From the NCBI GenBank assembly GCA_030628245.1, contig DAOVRI010000002.1, forward strand, positions 1 to 24,710: DNA of 24,710 nt, read 5' to 3'. The stretch comes from Dehalococcoidales bacterium (lineage in GTDB: Bacteria > Chloroflexota > Dehalococcoidia > Dehalococcoidales > RBG-16-60-22). The notes below the pieces were generated by a model. That model had not been told where the DNA came from. It made no database searches and saw only the letters and a program-made list of their open reading frames with translations. The position numbers were made by a program, and so were the translations under genes. Positions 14,780 to 22,197 of the stretch are shown here, in pieces; position 1 is the stretch's first letter; each line of letters opens with the position of its first letter.

Positions 14780-15129
14780 GGCATAAGATAGCTGGTAGAC
14801 ATCTGGGCAGGTCTTCCGCTCATCGGCGGGCGCTGTACCGTAATCTGGTTACGGACCTGCTGAAACATGAGAAAATCGTTACCACCGAGGCCAAGGCCAA
14901 GGAAGTACGCGGTATGGCCGAGAAGATGATTACCCTGGGCAAGAAGAGCGGGCTTCACTCCTATCGCCAGGCACTGTCATTTATCACGGATAAAAAAGTC
15001 ACCGAGAAGATATTCGCCGATCTGGGACCGAGGTACAAAGAACGGCCCGGGGGCTATACCCGCATTATCAAGCTGGAACCCAGGCTGGGCGACGGTGCTC
15101 CTATGGTCCAGCTGGAGCTGGTCAAATAG
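14776..15129 (+). CDS. rplQ: 50S ribosomal protein L17 (bL17)
   Basis: L17 is a bacterial-specific 50S protein near the tunnel exit. 117 aa. MRHKIAGRHLGRSSAHRRALYRNL is diagnostic, as are LLKHEKIVTTEAKAKEVR and the end GAPMVQLELVK. It starts in the ATGA overlap with rpoA, so it is tightly coupled to alpha translation. TruA follows after a short spacer, as in many Gram-positive-type alpha operons. Confidence 0.98.
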   Translation: MRHKIAGRHLGRSSAHRRALYRNLVTDLLKHEKIVTTEAKAKEVRGMAEKMITLGKKSGLHSYRQALSFITDKKVTEKIFADLGPRYKERPGGYTRIIKLEPRLGDGAPMVQLELVK

Positions 15130-15162
15130 CGGTGCCCGGACGCTATTGGCTTGAGGGTAATG

Positions 15163-15948
15163 ATGGTTGCAGACCTGCCGACGGGCACAGTTGCGCTGAT
15201 TCTGGAATATGACGGCTCCAACTACCACGGCTCTCAGTGGCAGGCCAACGCACCGACGATTCAGGGGGAGATAGAGAAAGCATTGAAGAAGCTTACCGGA
15301 GAAAGGACAAGGATTAAGGCAGCCAGCCGTACCGATGCCGGCGTACATGCCAGGGGGCAGGTCGTCAGCTTCAGGACGGGGTCGACTCTGCCTTTGAAAT
15401 CCTTTGTCGATGGCTTGAACCACTATCTACCCCGGGATATTGCGGTGAAAGAAGCGTACCGGTTGGACGACTCTTTCGATGTCAGGCGCGGGGCCGTCAG
15501 TCGGGAGTATAAATATTACATTTTAAACAGCCCGACGCGTTCGCCGATAAGGCAGGGCTTTTCCTGCCGGGTTGACGGAAATCTGGATATCGAGTCGATG
15601 AACCGTGCCTGTCAGGCCCTCGTCGGCAAGCACGACTTCACCTCTTTCGTTTCCAGCGCCGAGACCGCCCGAAGAAGGAGAACGGTACGGAATGTATTTA
15701 AAGCAGAAATAACGCGAAATGGGGACATGATTGTTCTTGAGATGGTAGCCAATTCCTTTCTGCCCCATCAGGTACGCAATACGGCGGGCTCGCTAATCAA
15801 GGTCGGCCAGGGCAAGATGACGGTTGACGAGTTTTCCAGCCTGGTCGAAGCCAGGACCCCCGGCCTGGCCGGACCGACGGCACCGGCCGATGGATTGTGC
15901 CTGATGCGGGTGAACTATCCGGGTCCCTTCGAGGGAGATGCACGATGA
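15163..15948 (+). CDS. truA: tRNA pseudouridine(38-40) synthase TruA
   Basis: TruA isomerises uridines 38-40 in the anticodon arm of many tRNAs. The catalytic aspartate lies in the SRTDAGVHARGQ motif (Asp58 from this start). LILEYDGSNYHGSQWQ is the N-terminal signature, and SFLPHQVRNTAGSLIKVGQG and PADGLCLMRVNY are the C-terminal ones. The frame is open from TTG 15151. I chose ATG 15163 because GAGGG at 15153-15157 sits at proper distance from it and would otherwise lie inside the gene; this gives 261 aa. The 3' end overlaps rplM by 4 nt. Confidence 0.95.
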   Translation: MVADLPTGTVALILEYDGSNYHGSQWQANAPTIQGEIEKALKKLTGERTRIKAASRTDAGVHARGQVVSFRTGSTLPLKSFVDGLNHYLPRDIAVKEAYRLDDSFDVRRGAVSREYKYYILNSPTRSPIRQGFSCRVDGNLDIESMNRACQALVGKHDFTSFVSSAETARRRRTVRNVFKAEITRNGDMIVLEMVANSFLPHQVRNTAGSLIKVGQGKMTVDEFSSLVEARTPGLAGPTAPADGLCLMRVNYPGPFEGDAR

Positions 15949-16382
15949 AAACTTATACTGCCAAACCGGCTGATATCAAAAGAGACTGGCATGTGATTGA
16001 TGCCGCCGACAAGACCCTGGGCAGGCTATCTATAAACATAGCCCGCCTGCTGATGGGAAAACACAGGCCAATATATACTCCCAGCCAGGACACGGGGGAC
16101 TTTGTCGTGGTTATCAATGCCGGGAAGGTTCGTGTTACCGGCAAGAAAGCCCAGCAAAAGATGTATTACCGCCATTCGGGGTACCCCGGCGGGTTCAAGA
16201 GCATCAGCCTGGAGAAGATGATGCAGGAACACCCGACACGGGCTATGGAGCATGCCGTCAACGGGATGCTGCCCCACACACGACTGGGCGCCCGGATGAG
16301 AAAAAGACTGCGGGTCTATGCCGGCGCGGAACACCCGCACATATCACAGATTAAGACCGATACCAAGCAGGAAGCAAAGTAA
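15945..16382 (+). CDS. rplM: 50S ribosomal protein L13 (uL13)
   Basis: L13 is an early 50S assembly protein. 145 aa from the ATG at 15945, matching the family. It starts MKTYTAKPADIKRDWHVIDA and has KTLGRLSINIARLLMGKHRP (~24-43), then FVVVINAGKVRVTGKKAQQK and the GMLPHTRLGARMRKRLRVYAG block. An upstream TTG at 15897 would add 16 residues unrelated to L13 and lie within truA, so I reject it. GAGGGAG at 15931-15937 fits the ATG. It overlaps the truA stop (ATGA). Confidence 0.97.
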   Translation: MKTYTAKPADIKRDWHVIDAADKTLGRLSINIARLLMGKHRPIYTPSQDTGDFVVVINAGKVRVTGKKAQQKMYYRHSGYPGGFKSISLEKMMQEHPTRAMEHAVNGMLPHTRLGARMRKRLRVYAGAEHPHISQIKTDTKQEAK

Positions 16383-16397
16383 GGGGACAAGGCTTAT

Positions 16398-16793
16398 ATG
16401 GTCAAACAGAGCTATTTTTACGGGACAGGCCGCCGGAAGACGGCGGTAGCGCGGGTAAAGCTGACGTCGGGGAACGGCGCCATTATCGTGGACGGCATGC
16501 CGTACGAAGAACGGTTCCCTTCTCTGGAGCACCAGCGTACTATAATCCAGCCGTTCATCGCCACCGAGAGCACCGACAAGTATAGTGCGGTCATCAAGGT
16601 GGAAGGCGGCGGCGTTACCGGCCAGAGCGGCGCTATCGCTCACGGTATCTCCCGCGCCCTGGCGCGCGCCGACGAGCGTTTCAAGCCGATGCTGCGCCAG
16701 AACGGAATGCTGACGCGCGACGCCCGGGCCAAAGAGCGGAAGAAACCCGGACTCAAGAGGGCCCGCAAGGCGCCTCAGTACACCAAGAGATAG
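16398..16793 (+). CDS. rpsI: 30S ribosomal protein S9 (uS9)
   Basis: S9 is in the 30S head; its C-terminal Lys-Arg contacts the P-site tRNA anticodon stem. 131 aa. YFYGTGRRKTAVARVKL is the family start, then GGGVTGQSGAIAHGISRAL (~71-89) and LTRDARAKERKKPGLKRARKAPQYTKR at the end, with the invariant terminal KR intact. This is the last gene of the superoperon: a strong terminator begins 25 bases after the stop. The L13-S9 pair is nearly universal in bacteria. Confidence 0.98.
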   Translation: MVKQSYFYGTGRRKTAVARVKLTSGNGAIIVDGMPYEERFPSLEHQRTIIQPFIATESTDKYSAVIKVEGGGVTGQSGAIAHGISRALARADERFKPMLRQNGMLTRDARAKERKKPGLKRARKAPQYTKR

Positions 16794-16818
16794 AAAATTA
16801 CAGAAAAAGAAGAATTAC

Positions 16819-16860
16819 GGACTGGAAGCGTGGTCTTTCCATGCTTCCAGTCCTGTTTTT
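16819..16860 (+). terminator. Strong intrinsic terminator closing the ribosomal operon
   Basis: Stem arms 16819-16833 and 16839-16853 (GGACTGGAAGCGTGG with CCATGCTTCCAGTCC) pair over 15 bp with one G-T wobble. The loop is TCTTT, followed by TG and five T's. It lies just after rpsI, where the superoperon should end. Confidence 0.95.
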
Positions 16861-16901
16861 ATGAGTCATATCGACTACGTTGAGAGGGTTTATTGACTCA
16901 T
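16861..16901. repeat. Inverted repeat overlapping the -35 region of the AT-rich gene
   Basis: ATGAGTCA (16861-16868) and TGACTCAT (16894-16901) are perfect 8-nt reverse complements. The right arm overlaps the -35 hexamer TTGACT. A second pair, GACTAC (16873-16878) and GTAGTC (16922-16927), straddles the -10. This could be an operator for a regulator, but chance in AT-rich DNA is not excluded. Confidence 0.35.
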
Positions 16902-16921
16902 TTATTAATTAAACATAAAAT
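16893..16921 (+). promoter_or_regulatory. Sigma-70-type promoter of the HEPN-like gene
   Basis: TTGACT (16893-16898) and TAAAAT (16916-16921) are separated by exactly 17 bp, each one mismatch from consensus. It sits 31 bp upstream of the ATG at 16953 and just past the operon terminator, so the downstream gene is independently transcribed. Confidence 0.75.
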
Positions 16922-16952
16922 GTAGTCATCAGTTAACAGCCGGTAGAAGCTT

Positions 16953-17543
16953 ATGAATGATGTTGATGCTCAATGGAAAAGATTCCTAACCCCCGAAATA
17001 TTAAGGAATAACTTAATATCAGCCTCAATATTTATAACAGGGTTCGAAATCCTTAACAACCTTATTATCGAACGTGTAAAAGAGGCTTATACCGAGTTCT
17101 TTGAAGACAAGGCTCAACCGGGGATTAAATACAAGAAGGATGTTCTTGAAAGTAACAGAAGTATTCTCTACGCTTCTCTTGAATGGTTGAGAGAGGCACA
17201 AGTGATTAGCCCAGATGAATTAAAGAATTTTGAGAATATTAAGAACATCCGCAATTCAGTAGTACATGAATTTCCCAATATACTCACCAATGGTTTACCA
17301 AGTGAATTCTTAGAGCGTTTTAAAGATATCTTTAGTTTAATTAAAAAAATTGAAAAATGGTGGGTCATTAATTTTGAGATACCGTGCAATCCTGAGTTTG
17401 ACGATAAAGAAATTGTAGTTGATGAGGTAGTTCCTGGCATAATAATAAGTTTAAGCATATTACTCGACGTCGCTCTAGGCTCAGAACAAGAGGCGAAGCA
17501 ATACCTTGATGCTCTGAATAAAAACTCAGACATACAAACGTGA
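16953..17543 (+). CDS. Hypothetical protein with HEPN-like R-N-x3-H motif
   Basis: A 196-aa, mostly helical, soluble-looking protein that I do not recognise as a named family. Residues 96-107 read IKNIRNSVVHEF. Arg100-Asn101-x3-His105 fits the R-x4-6-H signature of HEPN domains, many of which are RNases in toxin-antitoxin, abortive infection or CRISPR systems, although the motif also occurs in non-catalytic HEPN proteins. The family's usual setting, helices before the motif (here ~15-50 and 66-100), is plausible. No nucleotidyltransferase antitoxin gene adjoins it. Hand counts over two 60-nt lines gave 28% and 32% GC, against 57% in a sampled rplP line, suggesting horizontal acquisition. It has its own promoter, a weak ribosome-binding site, and lies convergent to the PGI/PMI gene with 60 nt between. 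Confidence 0.8.
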   Translation: MNDVDAQWKRFLTPEILRNNLISASIFITGFEILNNLIIERVKEAYTEFFEDKAQPGIKYKKDVLESNRSILYASLEWLREAQVISPDELKNFENIKNIRNSVVHEFPNILTNGLPSEFLERFKDIFSLIKKIEKWWVINFEIPCNPEFDDKEIVVDEVVPGIIISLSILLDVALGSEQEAKQYLDALNKNSDIQT

Positions 17544-17603
17544 TAATTTTCTCTTCCTGTTACTCGATGTTAGTTGTGATTCAATGTGTTAATTAGAGTT
17601 CCC

Positions 17604-18671
17604 CTACCCCTTCGCCAGCCGGTCTTTCAGGTAGCTGATAACTTCTACCGGGGAAGGGTCAACGCCATAGAGAATGGCCAGGTAGTAGCTGGTAAAATCG
17701 CCCATCATCACCAGGCTCATCATCTGGCTCAGGGCGCTTTTCCCCTCGCTGTCCACGAACTCGTAGGCCACCCCGGCACGCTTGAGAAGCTCGCAGGTAA
17801 CCTCGTAGCGGAGCTTGACACGCTCGTTAAACAGGGGCGACCGCAGCAGGATGACCCTGATTTTCTGCGCTATTTCCGGCGGGAACGGATAGCCCACCGT
17901 AGCATTGTGGTTAAGCTCCGGGAATACCTCAAAAAAGGCCCAGGCCTTGCCATTCTCGTTAATCTGGGTCTTCCAGCGGTGCGCCGCCTCGGCGGCAATA
18001 CCGGCGCCGTATATCACCGGCAGGCATCCGTAGAGTCGCTGCGCTAATTGCTTGGCGGGATTACCGGTTAGCGGCGAATTCTCGCCCAGTCGTGCGGAGA
18101 GCTTTTCTAAGACCTGGACTGTCTCGGCAACATCCGCCGACTTGTCTTTCAGGAAGCCAAGTTTCTGCAAAACGCCGAGGGTAGGCAGGAAGCTGAAGCC
18201 GAGGGCGGCGCGGGGCTGCGCTTTATACTCTATTTTAAAAACCGGTATATTGTTTGCCTCAGCCAGCTCCTGCAGCTTACCGCCGGTGGTCATGGCCAGC
18301 TTTTTGGCTTTCGTTTTCAAAGCCGACTCGAAGCCCGAGAGCGTTTCCTCGGTATTGCCGGAATAGCTGGAAGCAATCACCAGCGTCTTTTCATCGACGA
18401 AGGCCGGCAGACCGTATTCGCGATGGACGATGACGGGAATCCGGGACTCCGATTGCACCAGACTCCTGACCAGGTCGCCGCCGATGGCCGAGCCGCCCAT
18501 GCCCAGAACGACTACTCTATCGACATCGGCATAATCCGCCGGCAGCGTAAAGCTCATGGCGGCCTGCCACGCCTGTTTACACTGCATGGGGAGTTCTTTA
18601 ATACGCGCCAGCATGCCTTCGGGGTCGTTCTGCTGATATACTTTAACGTCGTCGAGATTGATTTTATTCAT
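17604..18671 (-). CDS. Bifunctional phosphoglucose/phosphomannose isomerase
   Basis: Interconverts glucose-6-P or mannose-6-P with fructose-6-P, linking glycolysis/gluconeogenesis to sugar-nucleotide synthesis. 355 aa, the size of the small SIS-domain PGI/PMI family known from crenarchaea and some bacteria, not of the ~450-550-aa classical PGI. First SIS domain: VVVLGMGGSAIGGDL (~53-67) and SSYSGNTEET (101-110). Second SIS domain follows from ~205. Glu239 (QINENGK) and His255 (FPELNHN) are 16 residues apart, like the catalytic Glu203/His219 pair I recall for the Pyrobaculum enzyme. VDPSPVEVISYLK at ~337-349 is the family end. Start ATG behind GAGGTAGAT. It is the last gene of the minus-strand run. 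Confidence 0.93.
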   Translation of the reverse strand: MNKINLDDVKVYQQNDPEGMLARIKELPMQCKQAWQAAMSFTLPADYADVDRVVVLGMGGSAIGGDLVRSLVQSESRIPVIVHREYGLPAFVDEKTLVIASSYSGNTEETLSGFESALKTKAKKLAMTTGGKLQELAEANNIPVFKIEYKAQPRAALGFSFLPTLGVLQKLGFLKDKSADVAETVQVLEKLSARLGENSPLTGNPAKQLAQRLYGCLPVIYGAGIAAEAAHRWKTQINENGKAWAFFEVFPELNHNATVGYPFPPEIAQKIRVILLRSPLFNERVKLRYEVTCELLKRAGVAYEFVDSEGKSALSQMMSLVMMGDFTSYYLAILYGVDPSPVEVISYLKDRLAKG

Positions 18672-18711
18672 ATCTACCTCACCCCCTTATATGGAAAAGA
18701 CTTTTTGGCAA

Positions 18712-18846
18712 CCTATCCCCCTGACCCCCTTCCCTTGGGTATTGTATGAAGGGAAGGGGGAATATCTATTTCGAAGGGGCTGACGCCCCTTCGAGCTTCC
18801 CCACTATAGCTATTTGGGCCATATCCCTCTTAAACTCCCCTTTTTT
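18712..18846. repeat. Double-hairpin intergenic repeat, copy 1
   Basis: It fills the gap between the mutase stop and the PGI/PMI leader. Starts with CCTATCCCC. Hairpin 1 has arms 18725-18736 and 18749-18760 (CCCCCTTCCCTT with AAGGGAAGGGGG, 12 bp). A conserved spacer GGGGAATATCT follows, then hairpin 2 with arms 18771-18780 and 18785-18794 (TCGAAGGGGC with GCCCCTTCGA, loop TGAC). The right end ACTCCCC...TTTAGAC also recurs in copy 2. Relative to copy 2 it carries about 40 extra bases between hairpin 2 and the right end. No transposase is present, so it looks like a REP- or MITE-like non-coding element. Confidence 0.85.
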
Positions 18847-20272
18847 AGACTCCGGCTATTTCCCGGCCAATCTTGAGCAGCCGCTCCACACGCTCCGGCG
18901 AATCGGTCTCGGTATAGACGCGCAGCAGGGGCTCGGTGCCGGAAAACCTGATAAGCAGCCAGGTATTATCCGCCAGGATAAACCGGAAACCATCAGTCGT
19001 ATCTATTTTCGATACCCTGACATTATCGATAGACTCGGGAGCCTGATTCCGGACACGTTCTATTATGGACTTGCGCCTTTTTTCGTCAAACTTTATGTCA
19101 ACACGCTGGTAATGGTGGGGCCCCACCTTGCTGTAGAGGTATTCGATAAGCTCGGACGGTTTTTTGCCCGTCTTCACCATGAGGTCGAGGAAATAGAGAT
19201 TGGCCAGGATGCCGTCGCGCTCGGCGACATGCCCGCGAAATCCGTAGCCGCCACTCTCCTCCCCACCGAAAAGGGCGTTTTCCTTCATCATCAGCGGCGC
19301 CACGTACTTGAAGCCGACCGGCGTCTCGTACACCGGCACATTATACAGCTCGCCGAGTCGGTAAGCCATACTGGTGGTGGTCAGCGTCTTGATGATGGGG
19401 CCGCGCTCGCCGCGCACTTCCAGCAGATAAAGGCAGAGCAAGGCAAAGACCTGGAGTTGATTAATAAAATTGCCCTTTTCGTCGACGATACCCATACGGT
19501 CGGCATCGCCGTCGGTGGCCAGGCCGACGCTGGCCTTTTGCTCCCTGACGGTGGCCGATAACCTGTCCAGATTGGGAGGAATCGGCTCCGGGCGGATACC
19601 GGGGAAGAGAGGATTCCTCTCATTGTTAATCTCGATGAACTCCGTGGTGCCTCCCCCCAGCGCCTTCGCCAGATAGCCGGCCCCGACGCCGTACATGGGG
19701 TCGATAACCAGTTTCAACCCGGCGTTGCGTAGACTATCAAGGTCGATAAGTTTCGCAATCTGTTCAAAATAAACCGGCTCAAGGTCGGTATCTACCACCA
19801 GCCCCTGCTTTTCGGCATCGGCCAGGGGCAGTCGATTCACCTTACCGGCATCGTAAGATTTGGAAATAAAGTCGACTATCTCTGAAGTAATCTCGTCCGA
19901 GGCGCTGGAGCCGTGCTCGTCCTTATATTTGAAGCCGTTCCAGGTGCCGGGGTTATGGCTGGCGGTGATGATGATAGCGCCGCCGGCTTTTTTGGCCAGG
20001 ACGCCGTAGCTTATCACCGGGGTCGGGGTAGCCTTCGGGCAGAGGTAGACCTTGATGCCGTTGCCGGCAATTACCTCGGCGGCGGCGGCGGCGAAGTCCT
20101 CGGAGGCAAAGCGCGTGTCATAGCCGATAACCAGTCCGCGTCCGGCAAGCTTGGCCCCTTTGAGGTAGTCGGCTACGCCCTGGGCGCAGAAACGGACATT
20201 ATCGAAGGTAAACTCCTCGCCGATAATCGCCCGCCAGCCGTCGGTGCCGAACTTTATGGGATTATTTTTCAC
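18845..20272 (-). CDS. Phosphoglucomutase/phosphomannomutase (alpha-D-phosphohexomutase)
   Basis: Interconverts hexose 1-phosphates and 6-phosphates, feeding glucose-1-P to GlgC-type and other sugar-nucleotide pathways. 475 aa, four-domain phosphohexomutase. GTDGWR at 9-14; phosphoserine loop TASHNPG with catalytic Ser105; metal-binding DGDADR at 254-259; sugar-specificity GGEESGGYGF near residue 335; phosphate-binding RFSGTEPLLRVY near the C-terminus. GEESGG favours glucose/mannose phosphates, but I cannot tell the preferred substrate, so no symbol is given. GTG start at 20272; its Shine-Dalgarno (AGGGGATAGG on the minus strand) is part of repeat copy 2. Flanked on both sides by copies of the same repeat and grouped with PGI/PMI. 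Confidence 0.95.
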   Translation of the reverse strand: MKNNPIKFGTDGWRAIIGEEFTFDNVRFCAQGVADYLKGAKLAGRGLVIGYDTRFASEDFAAAAAEVIAGNGIKVYLCPKATPTPVISYGVLAKKAGGAIIITASHNPGTWNGFKYKDEHGSSASDEITSEIVDFISKSYDAGKVNRLPLADAEKQGLVVDTDLEPVYFEQIAKLIDLDSLRNAGLKLVIDPMYGVGAGYLAKALGGGTTEFIEINNERNPLFPGIRPEPIPPNLDRLSATVREQKASVGLATDGDADRMGIVDEKGNFINQLQVFALLCLYLLEVRGERGPIIKTLTTTSMAYRLGELYNVPVYETPVGFKYVAPLMMKENALFGGEESGGYGFRGHVAERDGILANLYFLDLMVKTGKKPSELIEYLYSKVGPHHYQRVDIKFDEKRRKSIIERVRNQAPESIDNVRVSKIDTTDGFRFILADNTWLLIRFSGTEPLLRVYTETDSPERVERLLKIGREIAGV

Positions 20273-20363
20273 CCTATCCCCTTTATCCCCTTCCCCTCAA
20301 GGGGAAGGGGAATATCTTTTGGAAGAGGGGCTACGCCCCTCTTGGACTCCCTGTTTATATAGA
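20273..20363. repeat. Double-hairpin intergenic repeat, copy 2
   Basis: Same family and orientation as the copy at 18712-18846. It begins CCTATCCCC. Hairpin 1 has arms 20287-20296 and 20301-20310 (CCCCTTCCCC with GGGGAAGGGG, loop TCAA), then the conserved GGGGAATATCT spacer. Hairpin 2 has arms 20323-20331 and 20335-20343 (AAGAGGGGC with GCCCCTCTT, loop TAC), and it ends GGACTCCC...ATAGAC. Stem bases differ from copy 1 but pairing is kept. It occupies the whole gap between the hypothetical gene stop and the mutase start codon. Confidence 0.88.
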
Positions 20364-20924
20364 CTACAATTCCTCTAGACGTTTGTTAATCAGTGCCTGG
20401 ATATTTATAATTTCAGAGCGAATCTTCTCTTCGGGTGCTCTCGCAAACTCTCCAACTTCCACCGCTGTAAGCTCTTCACGGTAGAATGTAAGCTCATTGT
20501 AAGAATCCAAATATTCATCTCGAGCTTTCTTCACTAAATCTATAATCTCCTGATCGTCAAGAATGAATAAAACTTGTGATAAATCGTCACTTGCTAAGTA
20601 GCTACTCCAATCATTCTTAGCTCTCTCAAATTCCTCTTTTGCCTGTTCAGTTGCCATCCCATGTGAGTGATATGCAGCCTTGACCAATTTGTCAAGCTTG
20701 CTTGCCATAATAGCTAACTCGGCTCTTAGTTTAAGCAGTGGTTCGCTTCTAACTTCCCACCGTCTCTTTTGCTGGGTTTCTTCTCTTGACCTTGTAAGTT
20801 GTTTTTCAAGCCGTTCGTCGGAATGGCTTACTTGCATCTTTGTTATAAAAAATGTCAAAAGAGCAGAGACGATATTTGTCCCAAGCACCAAAGTCACAAC
20901 AGCCCAAGTTTCCACATCTTCCAC
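20364..20924 (-). CDS. Hypothetical membrane-anchored coiled-coil protein
   Basis: 186 aa, not assigned to a family. An N-terminal hydrophobic segment at ~7-29 (WAVVTLVLGTNIVSALLTFF core) with few charges before it looks like a single transmembrane anchor. A charged heptad-like stretch follows at ~35-75 (ERLEKQLTRSREETQQKRRW) and then further helical, Glu/Lys/Arg-rich sequence to the end. Topology is probably short outside, long cytoplasmic. Start ATG behind GGTGGAAG, 14 nt downstream of the metK stop, so it is likely co-transcribed with metK. It is AT-richer than its neighbours (one sampled 60-nt line is 37% GC), hinting at insertion into a conserved neighbourhood. No catalytic motif seen. 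Confidence 0.75.
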   Translation of the reverse strand: MEDVETWAVVTLVLGTNIVSALLTFFITKMQVSHSDERLEKQLTRSREETQQKRRWEVRSEPLLKLRAELAIMASKLDKLVKAAYHSHGMATEQAKEEFERAKNDWSSYLASDDLSQVLFILDDQEIIDLVKKARDEYLDSYNELTFYREELTAVEVGEFARAPEEKIRSEIINIQALINKRLEEL

Positions 20925-20938
20925 CTATAAATTTATTT

Positions 20939-22150
20939 TTACTTCCCCAGTCCCTCTTTCCTGAGTATATCAGCCTTGTCCGTCTTTTCCCAGGGGAGGT
21001 CGAGGTCGGTGCGGCCGAAGTGCCCGTAAACGGAGGTCTGGCGGTAGATGGGGCGGCGCAGGTCGAAGTCCTCTATAATCGCCCCCGGTCGCAGGTCGAA
21101 GTGCTTGTTTATCAGGTCTTTAATCACCTGGGTTTCCACTTTACCGGTGCCGAAGGCTTCGATGGAGATAGAAAGCGGGTGTGCCTTGCCGATGACATAG
21201 GCGACCTGTATCTCCAGACGGTCGGCCAGTCCGGCGGCCACCATGTTCTTGGCGATGTACCTGGCCATGTAAGACGCCGAGCGGTCGACCTTGGTGCAGT
21301 CTTTGCCGGAGAAAGCCCCACCGCCGTGCCGGGCGGCGCCCCCGTAAGTATCGACGATTATTTTGCGTCCGGTGAAACCCGTATCCGATACCGGCCCGCC
21401 GATTACAAAGCGGCCGGTGCCGTTTACGTAATACCTGGTGTCGCCGTTAGTCAAATCCGCCGGTAGTACCTCTTTAATAACATTATTTATGATATCTTTT
21501 TCAATCCGGTCGAGGGTAATACCATCGTCGTGCTGAGCGCCGATAACGACATTGACGATACGCTTCGGAACGCCCTGGCTGTATTCCACGGTAACCTGCG
21601 ACTTACCATCGGGTCGGAGGTATTTCAATAATTTATCTTTCCTTACCTGCGCGAGCCGGCGGCACAGCTTGTGGGCCAGGGAGATGGGGAGGGGCATCAG
21701 TTCCGGGGTCTCGTTGCAGGCGAAACCGACCATCATGCCCTGGTCGCCGGCACCGATTTTATCGAGGTCGCCGGCGCCTTTGGTTTCTTTAGATTCCTGT
21801 GATTTGCTGACGCCCCGGTCAATATCAGCGGACTGCTCCTTGATGGATACCATTACGCCCGCAGACTCGCAGTCGAACCCGTATTCGGGTCGGGTATAGC
21901 CGATATCGCGGACTACGTCCCTTACTATCTGCGGTACGTCAACATAGCAACCGGTGGTAATTTCCCCCATAACGATAACCAGTCCGGTGGTGGTGGCAAC
22001 CTCGCAGGCCACCCTGCCGAACGGGTCTTCTTTCATAATAGCGTCCAGGATGGCATCCGATATCTGGTCGCACATCTTGTCCGGGTGCCCTTCGGTAACC
22101 GATTCCGATGTCAACATATAATTTGGTGAAGTGGCAAAACTATTGGACAT
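20939..22150 (-). CDS. metK: S-adenosylmethionine synthetase
   Basis: Makes S-adenosylmethionine from methionine and ATP in the cytosol, releasing phosphate and pyrophosphate. 403 aa, within the ~380-405 bacterial range. The ATP/methionine-site GHPDK is at 21-25. Signature 1, GAGDQGMM, is at 133-140 and the glycine-rich phosphate loop GGGAFSGKD at 276-284. VDRSASYMARYIAKN follows. Start ATG behind GGAGGTAGAAG. It is paired with ahcY upstream, consistent with a SAM-to-homocysteine recycling unit; the methionine synthase that would close the cycle is not in this window. No SAM riboswitch could be recognised in its 143-nt leader, which instead carries a palindromic repeat. Confidence 0.98.
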   Translation of the reverse strand: MSNSFATSPNYMLTSESVTEGHPDKMCDQISDAILDAIMKEDPFGRVACEVATTTGLVIVMGEITTGCYVDVPQIVRDVVRDIGYTRPEYGFDCESAGVMVSIKEQSADIDRGVSKSQESKETKGAGDLDKIGAGDQGMMVGFACNETPELMPLPISLAHKLCRRLAQVRKDKLLKYLRPDGKSQVTVEYSQGVPKRIVNVVIGAQHDDGITLDRIEKDIINNVIKEVLPADLTNGDTRYYVNGTGRFVIGGPVSDTGFTGRKIIVDTYGGAARHGGGAFSGKDCTKVDRSASYMARYIAKNMVAAGLADRLEIQVAYVIGKAHPLSISIEAFGTGKVETQVIKDLINKHFDLRPGAIIEDFDLRRPIYRQTSVYGHFGRTDLDLPWEKTDKADILRKEGLGK

Positions 22151-22197
22151 CTTCTACCTCCGTTTTTAACGTATCCTTACACACGAAGCAATCTGTC

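Noticed and set aside
15897..15944. Upstream TTG start for rplM
   Set aside because: It would add 16 non-homologous residues inside truA; ATG 15945 has a proper ribosome-binding site and gives the normal L13 N-terminus.
17544..17603. Bidirectional terminator between the convergent HEPN-like gene and PGI/PMI
   Set aside because: No stable inverted repeat with a T-run could be found in these 60 bases.
18746..19561. 271-aa plus-strand open frame over the mutase gene
   Set aside because: Fully antisense to a well-conserved phosphohexomutase; translation shows no family features.
20852..21466. 204-aa plus-strand open frame over metK and its neighbour
   Set aside because: Antisense shadow of MetK; no recognisable motif.
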